Below are positions 1 through 10,383 of a DNA stretch of 24,810 nucleotides, in pieces. Every line of letters begins with the position of its first letter. Within the stretch, counting starts at the first letter, position 1. Location of the stretch: NCBI RefSeq assembly GCF_000611645.1, contig NW_014013468.1, positions 1 through 24,810 on the forward strand, read 5' to 3'. A program made the translations under genes and the position numbers. The notes below the pieces were generated by a model, which saw only the letters and a list, made by a program, of their open reading frames with translations, did not search any database and was not told the origin of the DNA. Origin of the DNA: Monoraphidium neglectum. Lineage: Eukaryota; Chlorophyta; Chlorophyceae; Sphaeropleales; Selenastraceae.

Positions 1-311
1 CTGGCGGGGTTTCCTCGTAAGTCCTTGAGGGGCTGGGGGCCTCGCTCCGGTTGCCAGCTTGTGGTCCCACCACGTGCTGGCGGCGACGCCGTGTTTGGGG
101 CGGGCTCGGGCGGCCGCATCTGGATTAGGATTAGGATTGTTACAGCGTCCCGCAGTCGCCCGCTCCTGGAGCCATCCAGGCTCATGGGATTGTACAGTAA
201 AGCACCAGCCTTGTGTGACTGAGAGTCAGGTGGCTACCGTGCGCCGTTCAAAGCAGGCGTGCACGCATCTGCGCAGGTGTCGTCAGTCTCTCGTGTAACT
301 TCACATGTTTA
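1..311 (+). repeat. Degenerate dispersed repeat, copy 1
   Basis: This is the first of three related copies. Shared blocks with copy 3 include GGTTTCCTCG-AAGTCC, GGCTGGGGGCCT, the CTGGCGGCGACGCCG block, GGCGGCCGCATCTG, and the 3' block GCAGGTGTCGT-AGTCTC-TGTGAACTTCAC with small changes. Compared with copy 3 it lacks the block carrying CAGACATTCGGTTACACGG, and it carries an extra stretch inside GCATCTG-CGCAGG (listed separately). No reading frame is conserved between the copies, so this looks like decayed non-coding or mobile-element sequence. The left end is cut by the window edge. Confidence 0.6.
123..271. mobile_element. Possible small insertion flanked by 8-bp direct repeats
   Basis: Repeat copy 3 reads GCATCTGCGCAGGTG without a break. 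Copy 1 is interrupted there by about 141 bp, with CGCATCTG present on both sides (115-122 and 264-271). That is what a transposon making an 8-bp target-site duplication would leave. The inserted piece begins with three tandem GGATTA-type units and has no terminal inverted repeat that I can see, so slippage or recombination is an equal possibility. Confidence 0.35.
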
Positions 312-1190
312 AAAAAAGGGGCAAAAAAGGCCGCTGCGGCGGCGGGGCCGGGCCCTGCAGCAGCTGCAACGCCCACGCCAGCGCCGGCGGCCCCGGCGGA
401 ACAGGCGCTGCGGCGGGCCTCGGACACCGCGGCAGCGGCGCCGGGCCGGCGGGTCGAGGAGCCGCCCCTGGCGCTTGGGCGGGTGGCCGCTGCAGGGGAT
501 GACGGAGCGGAGGGGCCGTGCCTTCCCCCGATCGAGCCTCAGGGGCCACGCGTGCTGGACAGTGCTGACGGCCACCTCCCGTCGTGCCGATGCGAGCCCT
601 GCCAGAATGCACAGCGCTTCCAGCAGGCGACGTCTCTGGCGGCGGGGCTCACAGCCCCCTATCCGCGGTGGCGCCGGTGCCGGGCCTGGGGCCATCCTCA
701 GGAGCCGCAGCGCCGGCGATCGCTGGGCCGGGGGTCGCAGCCGGCGCAGACGCAGCGCCCTCGGCGGAGGCCTTGGAGGCGCCCGCTGCGTAGATGAGCG
801 GAGCGGGCGGCCTGGAGCCTGCCCCGGTGCGCCCCTCGTTCAGCACCATTTCAGCCGGCCTGGCTGACAGGGACTCAACCGGCCCCGGGCAGGCCCGCAG
901 CTCAGGTGGCGGCGCCGCCCCTGCTGGCATCAGTGGCGAGCGAGGGCGCGATGCCGCCAGCGGCTGAGCGGCCCCACGTCGCAGGCCTCGCCTGCCCGCC
1001 GCTTCAAGTCCCATCACCTTCACCGACGCCTCGGCGTGCGCCTCGGGGCGCGTCCCCGCGCTGGTCGCCCCGCACCCGCTACCCCGCACCCTCGGATGAG
1101 GAGCGCGGTACACGGCTGCGGGGGCCGCGGAGCGCTTGCGGACCCTGGGCCGCGCTCGCTAGGGCTGCAGGCCCCGCGTTGATAGGTTCA
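306..1190 (+). other. Very GC-rich stretch with broken Ala/Pro-rich reading frames
   Basis: No intact gene is supported here. Frame 3 from 306 to the TGA at about 795 reads as a low-complexity Lys/Ala/Pro-rich segment, then a short Cys-containing part with CRCEPC. The plausible-looking frame then moves to frame 2, with an Ala-rich run ending at TAG 791-793. A short ATG-led frame follows from 794 to about 963. I see no splice sites that would join these frames. It could be a decayed gene or element, or simply GC-driven open frames. Confidence 0.25.
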
Positions 1191-1346
1191 TTACATGTCA
1201 GTTAAGCGGCTGAGCTTGCCTCGTCTGCGCATCCCTCGTAGCTTTCCGGACACGCCGTTCCCGGCGGGCTTGATCTCGTGCACGGGTCGCCCTCCTTGGC
1301 TCAGCCTGCTGTCGGGGCGGAGGAAGTGTCACCGCTGCCGTGATAG

Positions 1347-1561
1347 TGTCCCTGCAATTACCATGGTCATTGCTTGCTCTCGGTTGGCATCGCGCGGTGT
1401 TTTGCGCCTAGTGTACGGTCCCCCAGCGGGGCCGGGCTTTTTTTATAGACAGTCGGTTACACGGGGGTAGCGAGGTGCCGAGCACCTGCGTGCAACTTGG
1501 GCAGCTGTATCTGCGCGGGTGTCGTCACTCTCTCATGTAACTTCACATGCATGAAAAAAAG
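1347..1561 (+). repeat. Degenerate dispersed repeat, copy 2
   Basis: It shares with copy 3 the stretch GTCCC-GCAAT, the GGCAT-GCGCGGTGTTTTG block, CAGCGGGG-type spacer, ACAG-CGGTTACACGG, and the 3' block ATCTGCGC-GGTGTCGT-A-TCTC-TGT-ACTTCAC. It lacks the central block with GGCTGGGGGCCTTGATCCGG seen in copies 1 and 3. The three copies are therefore mosaics of the same set of blocks with different internal deletions. Confidence 0.6.
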
Positions 1562-1714
1562 CCCGCAAGCTGTTTCTTGTCCTGCATGGATCGCGAGCTC
1601 ACCCCCCCCCCTTCGACGCGGGGCGCTTTCAAGGCGGGGGGACAGGGCTGGCCAGGCGCCGGCTTTCGGGCCAAGCAATTGCCTGGGTTTTCCCGCAGCC
1701 GCAGCCTCGCTCAC

Positions 1715-1995
1715 AGTCCCGCAATGATCACTGCTCCCTCTTATTTGGCATTGCGCGGTGTTTTGTGCCCGGTGTACATCCCCCCGGCGGGGGTGGGGTT
1801 TCCTCGCAAGTCCTAGAGAGGCTGGGGGCCTTGATCCGGCTGCCAGCGTGTGGTCCTTTTTGACAGACATTCGGTTACACGGTGTGGTCTAACCGCGCGC
1901 TGGCGGCGACGCCGCGTGTGGGGCGGGCTTGGGCGGCCGCATCTGCGCAGGTGTCGTGAGTCTCTTGTGAAACTTCACTGTATTGTTTAAAGAAG
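1715..1995 (+). repeat. Degenerate dispersed repeat, copy 3 (most complete)
   Basis: This copy contains all blocks found in copies 1 and 2, in the same order, and serves as the reference for the family. It starts at a GTCCCGCAATGA stretch, continues through the GCGCGGTGTTTTG block, the GGTTTCCTCGCAAGTCC block, the CATTCGGTTACACGG block and the CGGCGACGCCGCG block, and ends at the AACTTCAC block before an A-rich stretch. No terminal repeats or coding capacity are evident. Confidence 0.6.
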
Positions 1996-3174
1996 CTGGC
2001 GAAGGCCGAGTTGGCCTCCTGCTGCTCCTGCCGGCGGTTCGCTGCATTCTGTCTGGTCTGATACAGAAAATCAGACGTAGACCATGTGGCCAGTCACCGA
2101 GAGCAAGGATCTGGCAGACACACAGGTACCAGGCAGGCCTGCGGCCGCAGGAAAGCCCGAGAAACCGCCATCTTTCAAGCCACAACGCCGCAACCTTTCC
2201 CCCAATCGCAAAGTCGTTCGGGGCAGAGGGGGGCAGCCCGGCACCACATGCAAAAGCGGGGGGGGGGGACCCATGCAAAAAACGCGAGCGATCAAAACAC
2301 GGCATGGGGCGCGCTAACCCGCAGAACGTACACGGCCACAGCGACTGCGGGGCAGGGGCGCGCACATATCTTGTGTGACCGGTGCCATGCAATGGGCGCT
2401 GCAGCGGCTGATCAACGGTTTTGTGGCCTTTGAACTACCGACAACGGCAACCCTGCGCGGCCGCTGCACGCATGGCCATCTCAACCTCAGGTGGCGGCTG
2501 CAGGCCGCAGCGGCGAAGGCGGCGCTGTCCTAGGGGGAGGGAGGCATTACATTTGGATGCAGATCGTGTTACACATGCTCTGAGTGAAACTAAATCGTTC
2601 TTCAAACCCTGCTCAAGCAAAGGCCTTGAGAGGCCACACGCCAGAACAGTGCGCCATCCCGCGCACGCCGAGCGCAGGCCGGGGGGCGCGGGGCCCTGAA
2701 GACAGCATCATGCGGCAGCGGCGGCGGGTCACGGCTAGGCCCGGGGCAGAGTTGAAGGTGTTGTTGGAGACGGGGCCCGGTATGTGAGTGTTCAAGGGTG
2801 GCGGTGGGGCTCTCCTTGCTGACGACGGCCTGGACAAATAAGTCCAACATGGCGTCGCAGCAGCCTGCGTTGCACTGCACGGCATGCCCCTGCGCGCCAA
2901 GGTGGCGGGGCGCTGCTGCACCCCCATCGGCGGCCTTGGAAGGACCTCGCAAGCACGGCGCTGGACGCGGCTCTGCCAGGGCTGGGCCACGCGGCGCTTC
3001 GCTAGGCTCTGGCGCCGCAGGGAGGTCCTGATGAGGCAATGCACAATGTACCGCACGCCACCCGGACAAAAGGGCGAGACGCTCCAACCCCTGAAAAGCT
3101 CAGCAGACGCAGCCTCCCAGAGCGTTCTGGTGCTCCCTGCATTGCGCGGTGTTGTCATCTAAATCCTGAACAGA
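1996..3174. other. No supported gene; 3' flank of PFK copy A
   Basis: There are long open stretches on both strands (for example 2602-3158, minus), but they overlap each other in several frames, show no domain and are typical of GC-rich sequence. A run of ten G lies near 2259-2268. The part nearest 3175 should include the 3' untranslated region of PFK copy A. I recognise nothing else. Confidence 0.4.
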
Positions 3175-6100
3175 TCACGCCGTGAAATCCGGCTGCTGAA
3201 TCGCCGTCTTGAGCCGTGTCCAGGTGCGCCCCCGCACGTTGACAGACCGCACACCCTGCGCAAACAGCAGGCAGAGTGGAAGATTGCCATGTGCTCATGT
3301 GTCTGACCCAGATGCTTCAAAGACTGCAGCGCCGGCGGCGCGATAAAGCATTTGACTGTGTCTGCAACCAAGACAAAAAAGACATGCGTCCCTACCAGGC
3401 CCCTGCACTTCCGCATTCCAGCAAGAACTCCCAAAAATTGCGAGCAATGCTGTATCGCAATTCTCCATAGGGAGTGTACCCAAAGCAGCATCGCCTTGCC
3501 TTGTTGAGGTAGCGCGTTGGCAGCAGGACGAAGTGGGTCTTGAGCATTGAGACAGAGAACCCTGTGTAGGCCGCGAACGATGCGTGGACTGCCCCTTGTC
3601 CAAGGACCTGTGAAGCAGGGCAGGAGGAGGATAATGCTTTGTGCATTAAACACAATGCCAGGATTGTTGGCACTATGCACAACCTGTATGTGCCGGCTGC
3701 AGGGCACAAGCAGCAGCAGATTCAAACCGTGTGCAGTCGCATGATTGCAAGCAAGATGAACGAATCAGCTGCAGAGGTCGCAACCTGCACCCGCACCTTG
3801 CAATATATGCGATCGCTGGGTGTAGGGGCTGTGGCCCTGTAGACGTGGGGTGCAGGTCGGCCAGAGGCGGCACACAACACATGGTTGGCAAAGCACGATG
3901 ATTGTGCATGGGAACAATGATGGGTTGGGGTGGCTGGAAATCATACTCAATTTTTGGCCAATAGCATGGCCTGGCCGGGTCAAAAACGTGGCAGCAACAT
4001 ATTGTGTGTGCATGCATTTACCTCTGATTGGCCACGCCACCCATTGACTTTTTATAAAATCCAATTCTAGGCCTGCTGTCTGGCACCGCAGCACCTTGTA
4101 TCAAAAGAAAGTGTCACACAATATAGCCCGCACCTGATGAGGTAGGAGGGGTCTATGTACTTGATGTCGGCCTGGTCCTTGAAGTGGCCCTTGAGGGTGT
4201 CTCGCAAGAACACGCCGATGTCCTGGGGACCGGGGGGGGCGGGGCGGTGGAATAGGTGCACTTGAGGCAGGCGTTTGGGAGATAGGGGGGCGGATTTGAG
4301 GCGAGCTTCAGGCATGGCGTTTGAGGAGGGTGCAGACGCAAAGCGCACGAGCTCGCCGACGCTGAGCAGACCAAAAAGTGCATGCAGGTCTCTCTGGGTT
4401 TGGCCTTGCGGCCCGCTAGTGCCCCGGCGCACACGCAAACATTTTCAGCAATGCAACTATCTGCGCCTCCAAGGATCTTGATGCCGGCTCTCACCTTCAA
4501 AATGGCGTATCCCTGCTTGTCGATGCCCGCGCACTTCTCCTCCTGCCCCACGCCCTCAGCAACGCAGACCACGCAGTGGCCCTTCTTGTCCAGGATGGCC
4601 TTGATGTGGGCAAGAAGCTTGGGCGAGTGGACAGGCCCCATCTATGTTGTGGGATGGGGAATGCAGGGATGCGGATACCGTGTGGATAGGGGAAGGTTGA
4701 GAATGACTCAGCAGGTGAGGTGAATGAGGTGAACGCTTTCTCAGAAGTGCCGCAGCGAGCCTGCGTGCCTGGCTGCAGTAGCAAGCAGCGCTGTCTGCTG
4801 AGTCCAAAGGCTGCCCATTTGACATTGTAATGCTGTCACCCCATCCTGTAACCCCCACCTCACCCCCACAACCACAGCTTCTCACCCGCACACATTTTGA
4901 AAAACCATGTTTAACCATGCATCCATGCGATACGCACACACGAACACACGCATGCATGCATGCATCATGCGTGCTCAGACAAACCTCGGGGATGAGGCAG
5001 ATGTCAACGATGCCGCTGGCCAGGGAGGCCTGCATGGCTATGAACCCACAGTTGCGCCCCATCAGCTTGACCAGCCCGATGCCCCTGCGGCCGCTCATCG
5101 CCTCCACCTGTGCGCGGACGATATGGATTTGTTTTGTAAGTAGGGCCCTCTCCGTGCTACATGCCTGGGATTGAAGAAAGGAGCAAAATGGAGCATGCTG
5201 GGGGCTGCATGAGTTTGCAGCCCCCAGCCACGAACGTCTGCCATGCGTGCGCTTGACGGTTTGGCGACGGGAGGACGCCGGCGCCGGCAGTCGCAGCGCA
5301 CCTAGGGCTGGGCAGATTGCTGCGCAGCCCACCTTTGCCGCCAGCAGTGCGCGGTGCGCCTCAGCCACGGCCGTGTCAAAGCCGAAGCACTTGTCGATGA
5401 GCAGGATGTCGTTGTCGATGGACTTAGGCACCGTCGCCACTGTGCAGATCACCCCCTGACCGGTTTGCCAACGTGCCAATTGCGGTTTGGAAAGTGGCTG
5501 AAAGGGCGAAAGTCACGCGCTGCTAGGGGCACACCTGGGGCTAGCAGCATGTTGAGCATGATCAGGATCTGCAGATCTATGAGCCTGGGACTGCCCTGTG
5601 TGGGGGACGCTGCTGGGTGCTGGCATCTGTTGCAGGCACAGCAGCACTGCCGCCACCGGTGGCCACCGCCACTGCAGCCTTGGGCAGCACGAATCACAAT
5701 TCAGCCCCCCTCCCCCTGCCTCTCGCACCTGCCGCTCGAGCTCCTCGGTGATGGCAGCCGCGGCGTGGTTGCCGCCGTTGCCACCCACCTGATTACAGGT
5801 ATGGGTGCGGAGGGGTTACGGCGCTAGTGTGGCAAGGTGATTGATAACTTTCATGCTTTTGAGAGCCGCAGAAAGTGAGAGACTACTGCGGGGCAGGTCA
5901 CCAGTTGCAAGTCTCCTTCGAGCATGGTGGAGGCCCAATCCAGCAAAGGAGAAAAAACACAGCTTTCAGAATTTGTTGATTTGCAAAACCAACTAAGCAG
6001 CAGTCACAGCTGTATGCCTCCCACCCTGGGCCACTTTTATGCAATGTATGCGGTCAGAGGCAGCGGCTCGCTGCCAGCGGCCCGCTCACAATGTAGAGCA

Positions 6101-8364
6101 TGTTGACGCCCCACAGGTCTATGCGCCTCACGACCTCCTCAACATTGACGCCGCCGCGCGAGGTGCCCTGGGGTTGGAGAGTGAGATGCGCTCCAAGTAA
6201 GAGGAATATGCAGGAATTGGTGATGCGTCCACTTGCAAGTGGTGGAGCCCCGGTGCTGCCAGGCAGTTGGAGGCACATTTGTGGCAATAATAGGCCTTGC
6301 AAATTTGGCCATTACGCAACCACAGTGCTGCGAGCCAAGCGCGTTTCTGCAATCGGTGCTCGCCCCTGCAGCTATTCTCGCACTGCAGGCTCACCAGCAT
6401 GGTGCCGCCCTTGAGGTGGATGCCGTCCACGGCATGGCGCGTGAGGGTGACGGGCTTTGCGCCCTTGGTGTAGAAACCCGACAGGCCGTACTTGATGCCC
6501 AGGATCTGGTCCTCGGCCACACCTAAAGCAAGATGGGGCGGTGCCGCGGCTGAGGGATGACTGGTGTTTTGAGGTGTGTCTCAGGAAGTGGGAAGACCAG
6601 CACATATTGCAGGTTGTGGTGTTTCAAAGGGGGGGGGAAGACCGAGTCAGTTGCAAGTTGCCAGAAGTAGTGTTGTGCATCACAGCAGTGCTGCACAGCT
6701 GACTATAGGTACAAACGGCGGCACGCAGTCCGGGGCCGCATGGCAGCGAGGCCGTACCGTAGTCTGTCAAGGTGAACACAATGTTCTGGACAACGTCGTT
6801 TGTGCCTGGGCAGAGGCCGTCGCTGGTCACGATTGCCGCGGTCACCTTGGATGGACAGTAGTGAGGGCGCATAAGCGAAGTGTTTGTGAGTTGGTGGCGC
6901 CTCAATGTAAAGATTCTCAAGCGCATACAGCAAAGCCGGTGGCCAAAACGGTTGCCAAGATAGGCGTGCGATGCGTTATTGCTGCAAAATCAGGTCGCTG
7001 CAAAACGCGCCTGATGAGGCGTCGCTGCATCACACCAGTGCATCGCACGACGTGCTGGCTGGAAGCACTGCCCACTCGGATGCATCCTTACCTGTGCTGG
7101 GTCGAAAAATATCGTCTCTCGTGGTCCGCTGCGGATGGCCCACTCAGGGAAGGTGGCGTCCTCATCCTCCTGCAGTGCGTCCATCACCGCCTTTGGCGCC
7201 TTCAGGCCCGTCACCTGCACACAAACATGTTGTTGGCATGCGGTGCGCCGCGTACAGTGTGAAGCCGCTATGCGGCGCGCACAAAAGGAGCGCTGACTAT
7301 CTCAGGCGCTGCGGACCGCCCACGAGCGTCGAGTCACATGCATATCAGAGCAGCTTGCGGCTGGCTGACCAGCCCCCAGGTTCTATGCAGCACTCGTCAT
7401 GTGGGGGCCATGAAGACACGCTCAAGCAGCCTGGGGTTACGCCAAGCCGGTGGGGACCAAGCAGCGTTGGGCTGCACACACCTTGTCCGACTCGTAGATA
7501 GCTGTGTGCAGCCGCACGCGGTCGAGGTCACCCACTGCGGCGTGCAGGACGATCGGCGGCCATTGTACATCAAATGTGTGGCTCGGTTTATAGCACGTGC
7601 GTGTTGCAGCTTGGGGCAAAGGGAGTTCAGAACCCGCAGGGTGAAATGCTGCTGCCTAGCTGATGATGCGCAGACACCCAGCTGCTGACTCACCAAACCC
7701 GCCGCCCGCATTGTTGTCCTTGGTGAACGGCGAGGGCCTGGCGGAACGTGATCCGACGGGGTGGTGGGTTGCGGTGCTAATGCCGACCAACCTGGGGTGC
7801 TGCGCCATCTGGGCTGGCCAACCTACCAGGCGCTTCAGCAAGCTCAAGCAACCATCAAAGAGAGGCAACTTAAGAATTATCACTGCTACTGCAATGATGT
7901 GCGGGGGTGGTCCGGCACAGGTTTATCTAGAGGTGAGACAATCGCACCTGGGCTTGAGGAATTCACGCAGCATCTCGACCTGCAGCGTGTCTGCGCGCCA
8001 TGATGAGCCCGACAGTGTTGAGGGGGATCGGATACTTTGCATGTCGATGCCATGCAGCCGCGCATGGTGGGTTTTGCTGGTTTGCTCAACAGGTGGGCCT
8101 CACTGCACAAGAAGACCGCACAAAAGCATGCCACTGTGCGCGTTCGCCAACCCTACCTGCAGGGTGGGTACCCTTGAATCCCGAACGAGCGCCTGAAATC
8201 GCAGGCCCGCCCTGCTGGGGCGCCGACACGGCCTTGATCGCAGTTCCGGTCTGGACGTGCCGCGGCACACTGCGCCAACATGCAACGTCACCGCCGCCGA
8301 TGCTGCTGCCGCGTGCGCGCTGCACTGGCGCCGCCCCGACCACGAGTCTTTGATACGAAAGCAT
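3175..8364 (-). CDS. PFK: ATP-dependent 6-phosphofructokinase, plant type, copy A
   Basis: It phosphorylates fructose-6-phosphate in upper glycolysis, if active. Exons: 8157-8364, 7948-7990, 7694-7737, 7482-7534, 7092-7214, 6758-6845, 6395-6522, 6090-6167, 5729-5788, 5333-5455, 4985-5107, 4495-4641, 4134-4222, 3797-3836, 3500-3607, 3175-3255. All phases match and give 511 residues ending in a TGA. The first ~70 residues are Arg/Ser/Ala/Gly-rich and nearly free of acidic residues, like a plastid transit peptide. Motifs: ATP loop [10 protein letters not shown] (165-174), VGGNGGN (256-262), PKSIDND (285-291), GFDTAV, MGRN (332-335) and IPE (355-357). The C-terminus carries GYTGF-like and NRLKTAI-like motifs found also in copy B. 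The first loop Gly is Asp at residue 166, unlike copy B. The intron after 3500 has a GC donor. The start at 8364 is chosen because the frame upstream is open but less like a leader. Family assignment is firm; activity is uncertain. Confidence 0.9.
3256..3499 (-). other. GC-AG intron in PFK copy A
   Basis: The exon ending at 3500 reads AACAAG then GCAAGG. The homologous exon in copy B has the same length (108 nt) and a normal GT donor. The nearest downstream GT would put the last exon out of phase. The acceptor at 3256 is GCGCAG. AG|GCAAGG is the typical strong context of GC donors. Confidence 0.75.
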
Positions 8365-9322
8365 GTTTCTTTGTAATAGATTTGTCAAGTTGATCAGATG
8401 TGTTAGACGAAGATCGGACACGGCTCCATATGATACAGTGAAGGTCCTGCTAGCGGCGTGATGATTAAATAGCTGGAAGTTCCTGCTCTTCAAGCTGCAA
8501 TTGCGTGCGAGCGCCCGAGCTGGACCAGGGTTGTCGCGAGGGGTGCCGCAACGGTTGGTGTCTGGTGAGTGACTTTGATGAAAGTGGTGTATAACATAAG
8601 TGACACACGGACGTATTTGCAACCGGCTTCACGGGCTGCAGGTGCCGTGCGATATCATACGGTAGGCGACATCCGCAACTGTGACAGGTGCTTCGGTGCT
8701 GGAGGCTGCATTGATGCATAGGCCCCATGCCGGGCATGGGTGTGCCCGCTGACCATTTGCACTATTACCCCGGACCCTGCAAAAGAACCATGCTGATGCT
8801 GTTGGCTTTATTGTCACTTGCCAGCATCAGTATGATATTGGCGGCCGGATTGAGAAATCCTTCACGTGTGGGAGCTCAAGGTGTACAGGAGGCGCATTTG
8901 ACGCTTTGCGATACACCGGACTGCGTGAATTGATTACTATGCCAGTGCGGCTGGTGATCCCTCACAGATAACAATGATTACCATGCTGATAACATGCATG
9001 CAGGAGAAGGGGCGCCGCAGCCACTGGCGGCAGCAGCTGTCTTGGCAGAACGTCCAACAACACACAAGATCGGCCGGCAATCAAAGCAAACAGACTCGCG
9101 GCGTGCAGAGGAAGTACAAGCGGGCCGCAATAAAACACACACATGTAGGACAGAGAGATGCAGGGTCGTTTGGATTAGCATGCTGGGTGCATGCATGCCG
9201 ACAGCGCCACGCGAAAAGGGCCCACACGAGCTCTGTCAGCAGGTTTTAGGTGCGGACCGTTATACGGGGCTATGGAATCTGCCCCAATCAATGGATGCAG
9301 CAGCGGAGGCCTGGGATATGCA
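8365..9322. promoter_or_regulatory. Spacer between the tandem PFK genes; 5' region of copy A
   Basis: This 958-bp spacer lies between the stop of copy B and the start of copy A. It must hold the 3' untranslated region of copy B and the promoter and leader of copy A. No clear TATA box, repeat or additional gene is recognisable, and the open frames in it overlap and look random. The assignment is by position only. Confidence 0.4.
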
Positions 9323-10352
9323 TCAGTGCAAATCCGGCTGGTTGATGGCAGTCTTGAGCCGGTTCCAGCGCCGTCCTGTGGGGTTGACCTTCCTTGGGGC
9401 CTGCAAGTCGGGCGAATCGCGACACGGTATTGGCGAGCGGCTCAAAAGGGCTGGATGCGCAAGAGCTGCGCACGTTTTCAAGAATGTAACACCAGGTCAA
9501 CTTAAATATTTTTCAGACATATTCTGTGCTATTTCTGCTGTTTATGCAATCCCTCAAAAATCTGGCACAGCCGTAAAACCCTCCTTCACAGAGTTCGTGC
9601 TTGCGTTTGCAAGTGGACACCCCCACGCCGCCAAGCCCCAGCACTCGTCCCCGCCGAAACCCACCTGAATGATGGTCTCTATGGGCAGGTAGACATAGTG
9701 GGTGTTGACCAGCCCTGCGGTGAAGCCGGTGTAGCCGGAGAATGCGCCGTGCACGGCTCCCTGCCCAAGGACCTGGGCAATAGAGGAAGAAGAGGGACTC
9801 AGATGTCCTTACATTCAAGGGCACGTGTGGTGCCAGAAAGCGAGGTGGTCATGGCTCAGCAGGCAATAACTCCGGATGGTGAGCAAGCACGCACAACCCT
9901 GTTATGGCCTGGGCGTGGGGGTAGGGGGGCGGAGAAGGGTGCACACGGCGAGCCCGGCCCCTTTCCACGACTGCTAGAGCCCATCTCATTCACCTTGCAG
10001 TAGATGCGGTCGTTTGAAGTCGTTGGAATGGACCTGTGTTCAAGCAAACAACGGTTCAGGTGACTCACCAGCAGTTAGCAGTGGGCCGCTCTACACCCTG
10101 CACTGTTTAGGAGGGCAACCAACTTGTCCAACCCCAGCACGCTGCCGAGGCAGCACCCAGCGGACTCAAGGATCTTCAAGGCATCCATGAAACCGACCTG
10201 CAGCACCGACAGCCGCACCTGATGAGGTAGGAGGGGTCTATGTACTTGATGTCGGCCTGGTCCTTGAAGTGGCCCTTGAGGGTGTCGCGCAGGAACACGC
10301 CGATGTCCTGGGGACGGTGTGTGAGAGAGCAAGAATGTGTGTGTGTGTGTGC

Positions 10353-10383
<31 letters not shown>

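Noticed and set aside
121..140. GGATTAGGATTAGGATT as a telomere remnant
   Set aside because: Only about three units, and the unit differs from the TTTAGGG or TTTTAGGG telomere repeats known in green algae.
1030..1110. FTDASA-containing frame as a reverse-transcriptase RNase H remnant
   Set aside because: Only a few residues match and no other RNase H or polymerase motifs are near.
3139..3154. CATTGCGCGGTGTT as a fourth copy of the left-end repeat
   Set aside because: Only 14 bp match, about what chance gives in a window of this size, and no flanking similarity was seen.
2602..3158. Long minus-strand open frames downstream of PFK copy A
   Set aside because: Two overlapping frames of similar length, no splice-supported extension, no recognisable domain; explained by high GC.
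3625..3700. A degenerate-looking candidate for exon 14 of PFK copy A, which would have suggested a pseudogene
   Set aside because: It had no donor and wrong phase. The true exon is at 3797-3836: it aligns directly to copy B exon 14, has the same 40-nt length, good splice sites and ends DRIYCK.
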